DNA of 52,809 bases from Gracilaria caudata (taxonomy: Eukaryota; Rhodophyta; Florideophyceae; Gracilariales; Gracilariaceae): positions 1 through 52,809 of the forward strand of contig JASCIV010000081.1 in assembly GCA_030374735.1 (NCBI GenBank), written 5' to 3'. The notes under the pieces were generated by a model. The model had not been told where the DNA came from. It saw nothing but the letters and a program-made list of their open reading frames with translations, and ran no database searches. Positions 1 through 9,709 of the stretch are shown one piece after another (positions within the stretch are counted from its first letter, which is position 1; each line of letters begins with the position of its first letter). The translations under genes and the position numbers were made by a program.

Positions 1-663
1 CGTGCTCACGAAGTATATGGATGCAGATGCGCTTCGTCATGTTTTATGCACTGGCATCTGGAACATTTCCCCACTTCAGTACATAATTCGTATTGTCGTT
101 CAGTCCAATTGGAAGCTCGGGTTTTGGAAACAAAGGTGTCGAGGCGCGTGCCGTAACGGTATGAAAGCTGGAACAACCTTCGGGTACAGAAGGCAACTTC
201 TGTCTCGTAACAAAGAGGCTACAAAGCACTCGATTTATTACTTCCCAAGGTTAATGTTCTACGTTGTAGCTAGAGTAGACAAAACTACGCGGCAAAAACA
301 CACCTTAAAGGTTAGCCACTAGCCCTCGAGCGAGATCACGCACGAGGTGCGGCGGCGCGAAAAATCTACTTACAGTATGACAACAGTTACCACTTGTAAC
401 AAGCGTATTCGTATATTGTAGAAATCTAACGCCGAGATTCACTGAGAACGAGCTTCAACGCATCCCAAGCAGAGTGTAATTAGTTACGAAGTACGTAGCT
501 CTCCAAGGTGCCACACTGAGGTTTTCCCGAGAATCCTAACCTAGCTTTCCTACTTAAACAGCACTGCATCTTGCAGGCTCCCAATATGAGCATCTCCATC
601 ACACTGCGGCTGCGAACTCTTAAGTGTATTCAACGTCGTTCACCTTCTAGCGCTTGTTTCAGC
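1..663. other. Left-edge stretch with no supportable gene
   Basis: Short open frames occur on both strands, but none has a recognisable domain, signal peptide or homologous partner elsewhere in the window. An in-frame upstream extension of the next gene begins at an ATG at 586, so part of this stretch may be its 5' UTR. No clear TATA box was seen. Confidence 0.4.
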
Positions 664-1416
664 ATGGTTTCCTTCCGTCACTTGCTCACAGTTTTCTCTT
701 TGACAGCTCTGTCAATGTCTCTCGTCACCGTCGATGCTGAGCGCACGTGCGATATTTCTACTTTGCGAGTTACCGGAACGAACAGTCTTTTCGCACTTGC
801 TTGCCGCTGTGGTGGTGCTCCAGAATTCCTTGGTCGGGCGGTGCGCTTTCTCGACCCAGAGATCCCAGACAGTGTTGCTCAAGAAGAAGTCACAGTCGAC
901 TGCATCGAGCATGAAAAACCGCAACTGGCTCGAGCCTGTGCTCGAAACAGCACCGAATTCGAACGACAGGCAGCACATGTTTTAGAACAATGCCTCAACA
1001 CACGACCAGTCAACCCTTCAGCGGAAGGAATGATGCCATTCACGTTTCGCAAGGATGAATGTCGTACGCAGTTTCGCGAGCTGGATGTGGAAAGAGTGGA
1101 GGTTCTTCTGGCTTGTGCGTGTCCTCAACGCGCTGGATACGTTGTGAACCCGGGCGTGATTCAATTCATCACCAATGGCTCTCCAATCGGCGCTAGTGAA
1201 GAGCAGCAATCTCTTCAGCAGTGCACTGACGAAGCTATGATTCAATTGAATGATGCTTGTCTTAACATGCCGGAGCGATTTGAGCTGCGAGGCGCACAGG
1301 CGTTCAATGTGTGCTGCAAACGAGCTCGAGTGCTTTTCGATGAGGCTAAATTGCAGTGCCAGGCGGTTGTGCCGGATGACATTTCTCTCATTGATCTCAC
1401 TTTCGTCGATCAGTAG
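664..1416 (+). CDS. Secreted cysteine-rich protein with two tandem six-cysteine domains
   Basis: The protein has 250 residues if started at the ATG at 664. That start gives a clean signal peptide: a basic start, a hydrophobic core at about residues 7-22, and likely cleavage after VDA at 25. An in-frame ATG at 586 would add 26 residues in front and bury the signal, so 664 is preferred. The mature part has 14 cysteines. Two stretches repeat one spacing: C29, C47, C49, C80, C92, C110 and C133, C151, C153, C187, C199, C217. The gaps are 17, 1, 30 or 33, 11 and 17 residues, so the protein arose by duplication of a domain of about 82 residues. C218 and C232 lie outside the pattern. A possible N-glycosylation site is NST in the first domain. 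I do not recognise the family; the length and spacing do not fit an elicitin. It is probably extracellular or wall-associated, with function unknown. Confidence 0.75.
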   Translation: MVSFRHLLTVFSLTALSMSLVTVDAERTCDISTLRVTGTNSLFALACRCGGAPEFLGRAVRFLDPEIPDSVAQEEVTVDCIEHEKPQLARACARNSTEFERQAAHVLEQCLNTRPVNPSAEGMMPFTFRKDECRTQFRELDVERVEVLLACACPQRAGYVVNPGVIQFITNGSPIGASEEQQSLQQCTDEAMIQLNDACLNMPERFELRGAQAFNVCCKRARVLFDEAKLQCQAVVPDDISLIDLTFVDQ

Positions 1417-2104
1417 TGGGGACGTAAGCAAGGTAGGTCATTTTTCGAGAGCTCGAGCAAAAACAAATGACAAATGACAAAAGAAACGGAAACGTATGAC
1501 CGGGGATGGTTCGACCGCACCGGTGAGAGGTTTATCTTTGTAGGAAGGCGCTCAATGATAGGCTTTTCAGCTTTGACGCTTCGAAATTCAGAACTGAGTT
1601 AGTTCAATTATAAACCCAAACTTGCTTCTCTTCAAATGAATAAGAAAGATGCGTTTTTGTAACAGAACGGTAACTGCGGGAGCCGTTCTGCGTTACGACG
1701 AGGGATGATTGTCGGAGACAGAGGTCTGGCCGGATCTGTCTGAACGATTCAGGCAAATACCGGCGCTTAAGTCTTGTTTACTCACTACTAGACAGTCCTA
1801 AGTGGAGCTCTTAGAGATAGCACGTGTAAAATCCGAAGTGGAGCCACCATGTGCAGAGTAGAACCCGTCCTGGGTGGAGTTCCCACAAAGATTCGCGAGA
1901 TTTGAAATAATACTACTACGCAAATGCGTGAGTTGAAGTGGAGCTACCACAACGAGCGCACCTCATCTACTGCATTGTTGCAGTGTTCGTCGTGACCGGT
2001 TTTATCACCTCTCTCTCCAGCAGTTTAGGACTCCCCCCGGAGCCCTAACAAAAAGGTAGGTAGTTTGTCAATTTGGTGGCCGACAACGGTAGTTGAATTG
2101 AGTT
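1417..2104. promoter_or_regulatory. Intergenic stretch with four GTGGAG half-palindrome motifs
   Basis: This is the space between convergently oriented genes. It holds four copies of a GTGGAG motif, near 1802, 1838-1848, 1874-1886 and 1938-1950. In the last three the motif is followed by CCAC or a close variant, making small inverted repeats of the form GTGG-N5-CCAC. The second and fourth are exactly 100 bp apart. No open frame here looks coding. Whether the motifs are regulatory or remnants of a small repeat is unknown. Confidence 0.3.
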
Positions 2105-3919
2105 TCATCCGTTTCGCCTCATCTCGTTCAACCAAACCTCGAAAAGGCCTTTTACCTCGCTCATGTCCACGTCCTGATGTTCCGCTTCGAATTCTTTGGT
2201 CGCCTTCATCGCACTCACCAACGCACTTTCAAGCCCTCTCGGCAGAGCATCACTTCTCTTCGCTTCGAAGAGCACACACATCACTTTCAGCTGCGGCATA
2301 GCTCTTGCTGTTACCTTCAGAAACATCGGCCAATTCCTCAGGAAATCTCCCACTCTTTGATGCATATCTATCGCCGAACTCTCACACGAATGGTACGGAG
2401 AGGATATTTGGAGGCTCTGCAAGTTCTGTACATTATCGAAAACGGTCCGAAGATGGTGCCAATGCGGCAGAGCGCTTTGGCCGTCCAGTTTCTCCACAAC
2501 CAATGACGGAAAACGCACATGCGACACATTTTTGCAGTAGGAAACCACACATGCCATCAGCCGACACAACCGAGAATAAGCGGTTTGGTACTGCTGCCAT
2601 TCATCACTGAAAGCCACATATTGCAATGACGATGCTGAAGCGAACAAAAGTTTCCGAAGATGCTTTCTAAAGACCTTACTTCGGAAGAAGTGGAGCAGTA
2701 CGGCGTTTATATCAACGAAGATAGACCTCAGAGCACAGTAACGCGATGATCTACAGAGCAAATCTTGCGTCGGATTCAGGTTCACATTCTCATAATCATC
2801 TTGATCTAGATCGAATACCGGGTAAGAGTCGTCTTCCGAACAAGCTGAACTAACTTCAGCGTCGCCAAAACCCTGGATATGATGCAGAAGGTTTTCTTCA
2901 ATCACAAATTCGCTCAATCCCAGGTCCATTACTTGTAGGCCCTGAGCTCTCCACGAAAAGTATCCATAAAGGTTCATCTCAAACTCATCAATGAAACTAA
3001 ACTTTTGGTGGAGATGACGTAAAATATTGTTTGGGAAGCGCTGTGCGCTTTCCCATCCTTCTGGTGATGATTCAAAGTTTCCTAGCATAGCGAGCTTCAA
3101 GGATCTCAACTGAGGAAACTCCTTTGCGCACAAGAAGCAAACAAAGTATTGTTCCGCTCTAATACTCGCTTCCAAAACATCTTCCCAATCTAATTTTGGT
3201 CCGTACCACCCAATGCGATGAATAGTTAGTGACTTGAGTGTGTTCGCGTGGCATTCGAGTGCGTCAGACAATCTCTCCACAAGAGAAATATGGGTGTTTG
3301 AAAGCTCTAGCGAATCGATCTTACTTTCAGTACTGCAGAGAGCGTCAATCACATTTTCAGAGGGATAGTCACAGACAAATTTTCGAATGTTGCTTGAGTC
3401 CCGTAATAATTCTGCCAAGCGATTGCTACAATTGCTTCGATAGAGGTCTGTTACATGAATCTCGGAAATGTTAGGGCAGTACTGTATCAAAGATTCCAGG
3501 ATAGAAGTTTGAAATTCGTATACCAATGGGAGCTTTATCGTTCTTAGCTCCTCACCGGAACATTTGATCAGATGGATAAGCGTACCGGCAAACCTCTGTC
3601 GAATTTGAAGGCTTTCTTCATTTTCCGAACTCAAAACAGAGTGAATCTCGGTTTTTTCAATATCTATGAATTGCTGACCACCTTGAACCCAACGGACATT
3701 CTGGAATGGGTTGATGGCATCAATTTCTGTAGCTTTCCTTTTCTCGCGAGCGAGCTCATAAGCCCACTCTTTGTCTAAGTGGGCAATAGAATGTTTGTGT
3801 ACAAGCTCGTCTAGATGTCTTCGGGTAACGACAGAATCTGCTGGTACCAATTTTGAAAATACAAAAGCGTTCACCTCACCGGGAAGGCGGCGCAAAGTCA
3901 ACTGGCCTTCTGGGTTCAT
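2105..3919 (-). CDS. Leucine-rich-repeat-like hypothetical protein, 604 aa
   Basis: This is a single uninterrupted frame with an ATG at 3919. The N-terminus (LTLRRLPGEV...) resembles the beginning of an F-box-like segment, but the match is weak. From about residue 120 to the end, irregular leucine-rich segments recur, for example LKSLTIHRIGW, LRSLKLAMLGNF and LQSLQISSPYH, each spaced roughly as a helix-strand repeat. There is no signal peptide or membrane segment, so a cytosolic or nuclear protein is likely. An acidic stretch with repeated D and E lies near residues 375-400. The likeliest role is as a protein-protein adaptor, possibly an F-box/LRR substrate receptor, but that is inference from the repeat pattern only. 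The frame overlaps many shorter antisense frames that have no coding features of their own. Confidence 0.65.
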   Translation of the reverse strand: MNPEGQLTLRRLPGEVNAFVFSKLVPADSVVTRRHLDELVHKHSIAHLDKEWAYELAREKRKATEIDAINPFQNVRWVQGGQQFIDIEKTEIHSVLSSENEESLQIRQRFAGTLIHLIKCSGEELRTIKLPLVYEFQTSILESLIQYCPNISEIHVTDLYRSNCSNRLAELLRDSSNIRKFVCDYPSENVIDALCSTESKIDSLELSNTHISLVERLSDALECHANTLKSLTIHRIGWYGPKLDWEDVLEASIRAEQYFVCFLCAKEFPQLRSLKLAMLGNFESSPEGWESAQRFPNNILRHLHQKFSFIDEFEMNLYGYFSWRAQGLQVMDLGLSEFVIEENLLHHIQGFGDAEVSSACSEDDSYPVFDLDQDDYENVNLNPTQDLLCRSSRYCALRSIFVDINAVLLHFFRSKVFRKHLRKLLFASASSLQYVAFSDEWQQYQTAYSRLCRLMACVVSYCKNVSHVRFPSLVVEKLDGQSALPHWHHLRTVFDNVQNLQSLQISSPYHSCESSAIDMHQRVGDFLRNWPMFLKVTARAMPQLKVMCVLFEAKRSDALPRGLESALVSAMKATKEFEAEHQDVDMSEVKGLFEVWLNEMRRNG

Positions 3920-3977
3920 TTTTCTTTTGTTTCAAATGTATTGGGTCACCTTTGTGCAGACAGGAGTAACCATGTGA

Positions 3978-4526
3978 GGAAGGAAGGAAGTTCCTTATGT
4001 CCTCATCTCAAGCACTACAAGGCCATTCTATTAATGAGCGAAGACGAGTCCCTCTTCGGTGCCCAGCCAGTCAATCCCGAAAAAAAAAGCTCGATAGGAC
4101 CATTCTCATAATTCTGGAAACTGCGAAGAGGGAGGCAGCGATTTCTCCAGCGTTTGCGCCTTTATTTTGAAATAAAAAAGAGGGCGGCCTGTTAAACCAT
4201 CGGTTCAAGTGGTTTCTTTTGGGCACCGTTGTGCAAAAGAAGATTTTATCTTATCTTCGTGATATATTAAAAAAGATGAGAATCGAATTAAAAATAAAAC
4301 GTTTCCGCAATTCACGCCAATCAGGCTCTTATGATAATATTTTTAATAACAAACGTTTCAAAATTTTACTTAAATGTAAAGTGAATTGGACATTTTTAAA
4401 AAGCTTTTTAAAACTTATAACACCGAAAGATTTCGAAAAGCAAAATCGCCAAGCAAAATCGCCCATTTTTTACTGTTTGCATGTTAACGGAGTCAGTCAT
4501 TTCTGCTCCAATCATCGCGCTGTCGA
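3978..4526. other. AT-rich intergenic stretch between divergent genes
   Basis: The 2105-3919 gene reads left and the 4527-6455 gene reads right, so this is a divergent promoter region. It is strongly AT-rich from about 4180 to 4460, with runs of T and A, and becomes GC-rich just before the next gene. No TATA box can be fixed with confidence. Confidence 0.35.
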
Positions 4527-6455
4527 ATGGAAGGGCAATATCCCCATGCGCTCATATTATCAAGAATTAAGCCCGTCTCAGACGACAAAGTTCGGTCGAC
4601 CGCTACTCTTGGAGCTGGCGAATCTTTTCACAGCACATGCATCCAGCCGCATCCCATGCAATCCGACAGCGACGCCATCCAGCCCGCGTCACAACCCCGC
4701 AATGACGAACCGCAGACGGATTCCGTGTCCCAGTGGACCGTCTCCACCTACAAGCTGAGGACAACCCACGGTGCACAAGCGCTCGTTAAGGCCGACCACC
4801 CCAACAACATGGGCACGGAAGAACATACCGGCCTGCCCGCCGAGAACGCACGCTTTCAGCGCTTCCGCGGCCGCTACATCGACCAGGCGCTACATGATGC
4901 CGCCATCGGGCGCACTAAGGGAATCTCCGCCTTCCTCTTCCGACGCTCAGCAGGTCGCGACTTTCTGGACAAGTGTGTGCAGAAGACCTGCTTCCGCCGA
5001 GAGGACCTGTCCGTCTCCGCGCCGCCCGTCAGTCGCGTCGTTCATATCGATAACGGCGTGCAGCACGCTGTGGAGAGAAGTCTCACCGCCGTGGCCGAGG
5101 CAACATCTCTCTACGGCGAGGGCGTCATCGCTGACATGCAGCTAGGCTTTTCAAAGCCGCTCTCAGTGCACCAATTACGCGCTCCTGATTCCGATCTCCC
5201 GCTTGTCGACGATAGCGTACCCACGGAGCACATCCACGCGCCGCCCCCGGAAGACGTGCTGTCGGTAGTTGTCTCCTATCGACACACCACGCCGAAGCGC
5301 GGTCATATCCTCAACGTCGACAAGACGGTCTGGGCGGACATTGCGAGCACGGCTGCAACATTGTGCGAGGCTGCGGGCCGTACTTCTGTGCGTTTGTGGA
5401 CCGATCAGATTTTGTCGCGACGCAAGCCGTCTGCCACCTTGCGATGGGTATCGTCGGGCGTGCTACCGTACGCCGTCTACCCTGTGCTTTATGTGCATTC
5501 TGACGCCGCGCACTTGCAACGAAATCTGCGACGCATGTGGATTTCGGTAGAGCATCTCATGGCGACCTTTGGACAGGGTATTGTTCATGTTGGCCAGGCT
5601 CTCGAGGAGGATCAGCTGCCGTTAGAATGGCCTACAACTTTCGTTAGAGTCCACAGTGAGGTGAATTGGATGTTGGGACTTGGGCACCGGCTGCATTCGT
5701 GTGTACGCAAGCTCTGTGCCGCGCTTATGTGTGGGCTTGTACGGAACAAGGAGATGAGTTGGCCACAAGACGCGCAAGACCTAATCGACTGGGCTTCAGC
5801 CATCACATCCGCTCTTCTCTTTCATGATATCGCGCACTCATTCGATTGCAATGATTGTCGACTGCCCATAGGATACACGTCCGGGCAGCGGATTATGGCG
5901 CTCTACAGTAGTGGCGTTGTGATCGCCCCCCGAGATCCTGAAGTTCTGTTCAACGAGATGCATCCGCGGTTGGATGTGCCAGCCGTAGCACTCGAGTATG
6001 AGGGAAGGACTTGGGACGGCTTTCGCGAGTGGGTTCCTGAAAGCTGTCTTTGGGGCTTGAAGGCAGATGAGGGGAAAGCTGTAACCGCAGATTTGAAGAA
6101 TGGGACGCGAGCTCTGGTAATGTCGCACGGTGGCAGTCGCGCCGTAGCGGTCTTGCAGTTTTGTACTAGTTCGACACAAGAAAACACATTAATAACGGCT
6201 CACTTGCTGATTGGGCTGGCAGAAGTGAGAAGAGGTGCTCGAGAGGCCAGTGTGGAGTGGTCGAAACGATTTTGGCCAGTATACCCGCTGCGAATGTGGA
6301 TTTCGTTCGAAACAGTTTGGAGAGATGCTAATGATCACGACGCTTTCGTCGAGCTGGGTGAGATTGTTGGAGCTTCTTCGGGCCTTGACTATACCGACTT
6401 GACGGAAGCGACCGATGTGAGACGCTTATCTGGAAAACAAATACGTTGGAGATGA
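4527..6455 (+). CDS. Unrecognised 600-640 aa protein with weak HET-like segment
   Basis: This is an intact frame of 642 codons from the ATG at 4527; an internal ATG at 4656 (MQSDSDAIQ) would give 599 residues and is where base composition becomes GC-rich, so either start is possible. There is no signal peptide. Residues about 240-330 (from 4527) have the form VLSVVVSYRH followed about 45 residues on by VRLWTDQILS and then YPVLYV. This faintly recalls the strand-W-x-D-x-x-x-x layout of fungal HET domains, but the similarity is too weak to name. The remainder contains several tryptophan-rich segments such as MWISVEHLM and MWISFETVW, and two cysteine clusters. A structure prediction would be needed to place it. 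Confidence 0.7.
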   Translation: MEGQYPHALILSRIKPVSDDKVRSTATLGAGESFHSTCIQPHPMQSDSDAIQPASQPRNDEPQTDSVSQWTVSTYKLRTTHGAQALVKADHPNNMGTEEHTGLPAENARFQRFRGRYIDQALHDAAIGRTKGISAFLFRRSAGRDFLDKCVQKTCFRREDLSVSAPPVSRVVHIDNGVQHAVERSLTAVAEATSLYGEGVIADMQLGFSKPLSVHQLRAPDSDLPLVDDSVPTEHIHAPPPEDVLSVVVSYRHTTPKRGHILNVDKTVWADIASTAATLCEAAGRTSVRLWTDQILSRRKPSATLRWVSSGVLPYAVYPVLYVHSDAAHLQRNLRRMWISVEHLMATFGQGIVHVGQALEEDQLPLEWPTTFVRVHSEVNWMLGLGHRLHSCVRKLCAALMCGLVRNKEMSWPQDAQDLIDWASAITSALLFHDIAHSFDCNDCRLPIGYTSGQRIMALYSSGVVIAPRDPEVLFNEMHPRLDVPAVALEYEGRTWDGFREWVPESCLWGLKADEGKAVTADLKNGTRALVMSHGGSRAVAVLQFCTSSTQENTLITAHLLIGLAEVRRGAREASVEWSKRFWPVYPLRMWISFETVWRDANDHDAFVELGEIVGASSGLDYTDLTEATDVRRLSGKQIRWR

Positions 6456-7306
6456 AGGAGGTTTGTTATCTTCAATACTGTGAATTACACAAACGATCTC
6501 TACTGCAATAGACAGACGCTTTCGAAACCTACGCCGTCAACAAGCCTTCGGTTATTGGTTGAATCCCGACCGCATCTATGCAGTTGAACGCCGTGCTCAG
6601 AAAGAGGGGGACTTAATCGCTCAGATAATGACAGAGGTCAGTTGTGAATATCAGGCTTTTGCCGTAGCGTTAACTAACCCTAACCGGGGGAGCAAGAGCA
6701 CAACTTGGGGCGATCATTCCGCTATCAAGCACGAGATGTCTTGATCCCAAAGCTAATCAAAGATCATAGGCGTTCCAAGATGAGCAATAAATCGGTTCTG
6801 CGATAGCATCAACATTAGCTATGAAACTGCAACACAAAGAGAAAGCGGATCAAGTCTGATCGTGCTCAGAAGAGGAAAGCCAGACGTGCTCCCGTCTTCG
6901 AAGACTCTTGAACTCTTCCTAGCTCAACAATGTGCTATATTCTCTTTAAGCAATACGAGCAATACAGCAGATTATCGATATATGTATTAGCTTTAAGCTT
7001 CAAGCCATGCGTTTCGTTTGAATTACAGAAACCGCACTATTACCACATTGACCTCGAAGAATGAAGTGATATTCATGGTGTAATCGGCAGTGAAAGGAGT
7101 CCCGCGCTATAGTAGAGGAACGAAGTCCTTTTGGGTGCGCGAAAACGAAGGCGAGGTTTACATAGGGATCTAACAAGACGTCTGGCTACCGTAGTGCGTC
7201 GAACCATCTCTTAAAGCCCAGCCAATGCATTCGTGTTCCAACTCAGACACGCTTAATATTGGTACTAAACGCAAGAACCTCATAAGGTCAGTGGCAATTG
7301 TGCGAT
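6456..7306. other. Intergenic stretch, no gene seen
   Basis: This is the space between the 3' ends of two convergent genes. Short frames such as the one near 6559-6744 lack coding character. A short telomere-like string (taaccctaacc) near 6675 is a single partial copy and is not interpreted as a telomere. Confidence 0.4.
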
Positions 7307-9050
7307 TCAATAATAGAAGACCCAAGAGAAGACTTTCATCATGGATTTTGGCTCCTTGAAACCAGTAATCTTAAGGACATCATCGGTACAGCCGCCATCT
7401 GGGTTAGATACAAAGTCCTTGAGAGAGTCTGGGCACTCTCCGTGCTGGATGGCGACGAAAGCCACAAGACCCGTACCGTCGAAAGTGAAGCCTGTCGGTT
7501 CAGCCTCAGGATCAATGACTGACAAGAATGGAACGCAACCATCAGAGGTAAAGTCATCGTCAGCTCCGTCGTTGAGGCAGCCGTATACCTCACCGAATGT
7601 GTCGTCTTCAATGACGAACAAATGACCTGTCTTCGCCTGAAATGCCAGATTGTCGTGGCTGTTGAAGCGTTCACCTCCCTGGATGAATCTGCTGGCAGTA
7701 GCGTAGAGCGGAGAGCTGCCATTAGCGGACTGGTAGCTGAAACCAGAGCGCTCGTCAATCCAGGCGTCGTCTCCAAGGGGTGTCTCATCAACTACGCAAA
7801 TGACCTCTCCGGGGTTTCCAGCGTTTGCACGGCCCGTGTTAGCAACGCACCATCTGATACCCGGACCTTCGTAAGTTGGATCGGCGTGGAGATCCTCCGG
7901 ACGGTAGTATCCAGTGGCTCCCTTGGCGTTGGCATCTGGACGAGCAATAGTGGGATCAACCTGCACCCAAACAGAAGTTCCAATTTCACAACCCTGGCCG
8001 TATTGAGGGAAACTTCTGCTCGACGGTTCAACGCAGCTCACCTGCATGGCGTAGGTCTTCCCAGCCACAAATGGAGAAGTGTCAGGAGTGACATCACCCT
8101 CTTTGTAGAGTGTAGTCGGGACGAACTTGAAGATGGCACCACCATCGGAGTCGAGGAGGTCATCAGATCCCGGACGGAGCTCGTCACCAGCGTAGATAAC
8201 ACCGGAATTCGTGATAGTTAGGCCTTCCCATGCCATGATCGGCAAAGCATTGCGCTTAAAGATGCTGGAGGAAACCTCAGTACCATTGATAGCAGTGACG
8301 ACGACACCGGTAGTACGATTGGCAACCCATTGGTCGGTGGTGCCAATGGGGTCAAAAATCTCGTAGGCCGCACCTTAATTACGCAAGTAGATGAGAAAAC
8401 CAGGTCAGTTTCTCGAATGAAATTCAATGCAGTAGTGTCTGTGATGGGTGCTTTGCTCTTACCGTCATCAGTTTCTTCGGTGGCAAGTATAGTGCCCCAG
8501 GCAGTGGTTCGGATACCGTCGCAACGACTCATGCCAAAAACAATGGTATCCACCTCGCCAGTTTCAACGTCAATTCTCTGAACACCCGGGTTGTTCCCGA
8601 TCTCAGAACGACGACCTTCGATACACATAATGAGATGAGTGTACGACTTCTCATTTGGCCAGACTTCACATTACAAGGAAAGACAAACTGATTGTTAGTG
8701 CAAGGAAACAATAGCGCGGAGGTTCTTGGACAGGGAGTTAAAGACGATCATGCGAACTAACAAGCGATCATATCGGCAAGGAAGCCAGCACTGCGGGTGA
8801 CGAATTCGGCGGTGAGACCCGGAGCGAGCTTGACGCGCATGTTGGCATCAGTAGCGTTCTCGCGAGCGACATAGTCGTCTTCGGAGGCAGGTTCTGTGAG
8901 CGCATTAAATCCAAGAAGAATGCGAGACATGGAGAAAAGCTTGTTCTGTATCATCAATCCGAAATCCGGCTTCCCATGGACCGGAGCAGCGGAAGTAGTG
9001 GCGGAAAGTGCCACCAAGACAAGGAACAAGGAGAGTATGATGCGAGCCAT
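7307..9050 (-). CDS. Secreted PhoX/DUF839-like alkaline phosphatase, three exons
   Basis: Joining three exons on the minus strand gives a 518-residue protein: exon 1 9050-8762, intron 98 nt (8761-8664), exon 2 8663-8463, intron 89 nt (8462-8374), exon 3 8373-7307. Both introns are GT-AG, and the first has a CTAAC branch-like string. The joined length is a multiple of three, and splicing restores continuous family motifs across both junctions (DMIAFWPNE and ETDDGAAYE). Residues 1-21 are a signal peptide (MARIILSLFLVLVALSATTSA). Recognisable PhoX/DUF839 blocks are KLAPGLTAEFVTR, THLIMCIEG, MSRCDGIRTTAWGTILATEE, a HDNLAF block and GHLFVIEDD. The family uses Ca and Fe to hydrolyse phosphate esters outside the plasma membrane. 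The conserved ATEET block, which carries a metal ligand in known PhoX proteins, is present. The C-terminal tail is short. Export and family suggest phosphate scavenging. Confidence 0.85.
8374..8462 (-). other. Intron 2 of the PhoX-like gene (89 nt)
   Basis: The donor is GTAAGA and the acceptor is ATTAAG. Removing it joins GAC-G to GT-GCG, giving TDDGAAYEIFDPIGTTDQW, as expected for DUF839 proteins. Reading through would replace the conserved block with unrelated residues. Confidence 0.8.
8664..8761 (-). other. Intron 1 of the PhoX-like gene (98 nt)
   Basis: The donor on the minus strand is GTTAGT and the acceptor is TGAAG. An ACTAAC string about 45 nt before the acceptor could be the branch site. 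Removing it joins GCT-T to TC-TGG, giving DMIAFWPNEK, which continues the family alignment. Reading through hits a stop at once. Confidence 0.8.
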
Positions 9051-9709
9051 GGTTTGAGTTTTGCTCCAAGGGGCAAAAAGCTGTACCCGGACGTACGTGG
9101 GTATGAACAGGTTGGAAGTTATTGCGGGAGTGGAATGACCTCCTCGGCGCTGCAAGCGGCATGAAGTAGCCAAACCATTTCAACGTCGCGGTAGTTAAAA
9201 GCGACGCGCGATCGTGAAATGGATTTCTTATCTGAGAGGCTGTCAGCTGCAACGCTCGGGCGAGGGCCAACGAGTGGTGGACCTTGCATCACGCTGGACA
9301 AAAGGACATATCGACAAGCGTAGAGTCGCACCTCACCTGTATGCCATGAGTGCAAATGGGGTGATTGCGAGGTAGAGGATGACGGCTCACCGAATATTCA
9401 TCGAAGAGGCGTTTGATTGCTCAGCGGCAACACCAAACGCCCGAGAGTTTGAAAACATCTCGAGATTCGTGAGATGCGGGTGAGCTGGTGGATGAACGTG
9501 CGAGCCAATAGAGAAGCCGGCGACGCCCTAAACGAATCGTCTAACATACTATATTTGTAGAAAAGTGATGTGTTTTGTTTGCTTCTTTCAACAAGAAAAG
9601 TAGATTTTTTTAGAAAAACTTTGCAATAAACCGAAAATTGACGAAAAATGAAATTGTGCTCTCAAAGTCAGCCAAGAAAGATGCGACCCGATCCACCTCA
9701 CTGTCCACC
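9051..9709. other. Intergenic stretch between PhoX-like and subtilase genes
   Basis: Both neighbours read leftward, so this contains the promoter of the phosphatase and the 3' end of the protease. An AT-rich segment with short A and T runs lies at 9540-9640. No clear TATA box or coding frame was found. Confidence 0.35.

Noticed and set aside
664..1416. Elicitin-like secreted protein
   Set aside because: Elicitins have about 98 residues and six cysteines with different spacing; here the repeated spacing is 17, 1, 30-33, 11, 17.
1018..1431. Antisense frame of 137 codons opposite the cysteine-rich protein
   Set aside because: A shadow of the real gene, which has a signal peptide and repeated cysteine spacing.
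6670..6690. Telomere-like taaccctaacc
   Set aside because: A single partial repeat inside an intergenic stretch; no array.
7622..8221. 199-codon plus-strand frame opposite the PhoX-like gene
   Set aside because: Antisense shadow of exon 3; no domain.
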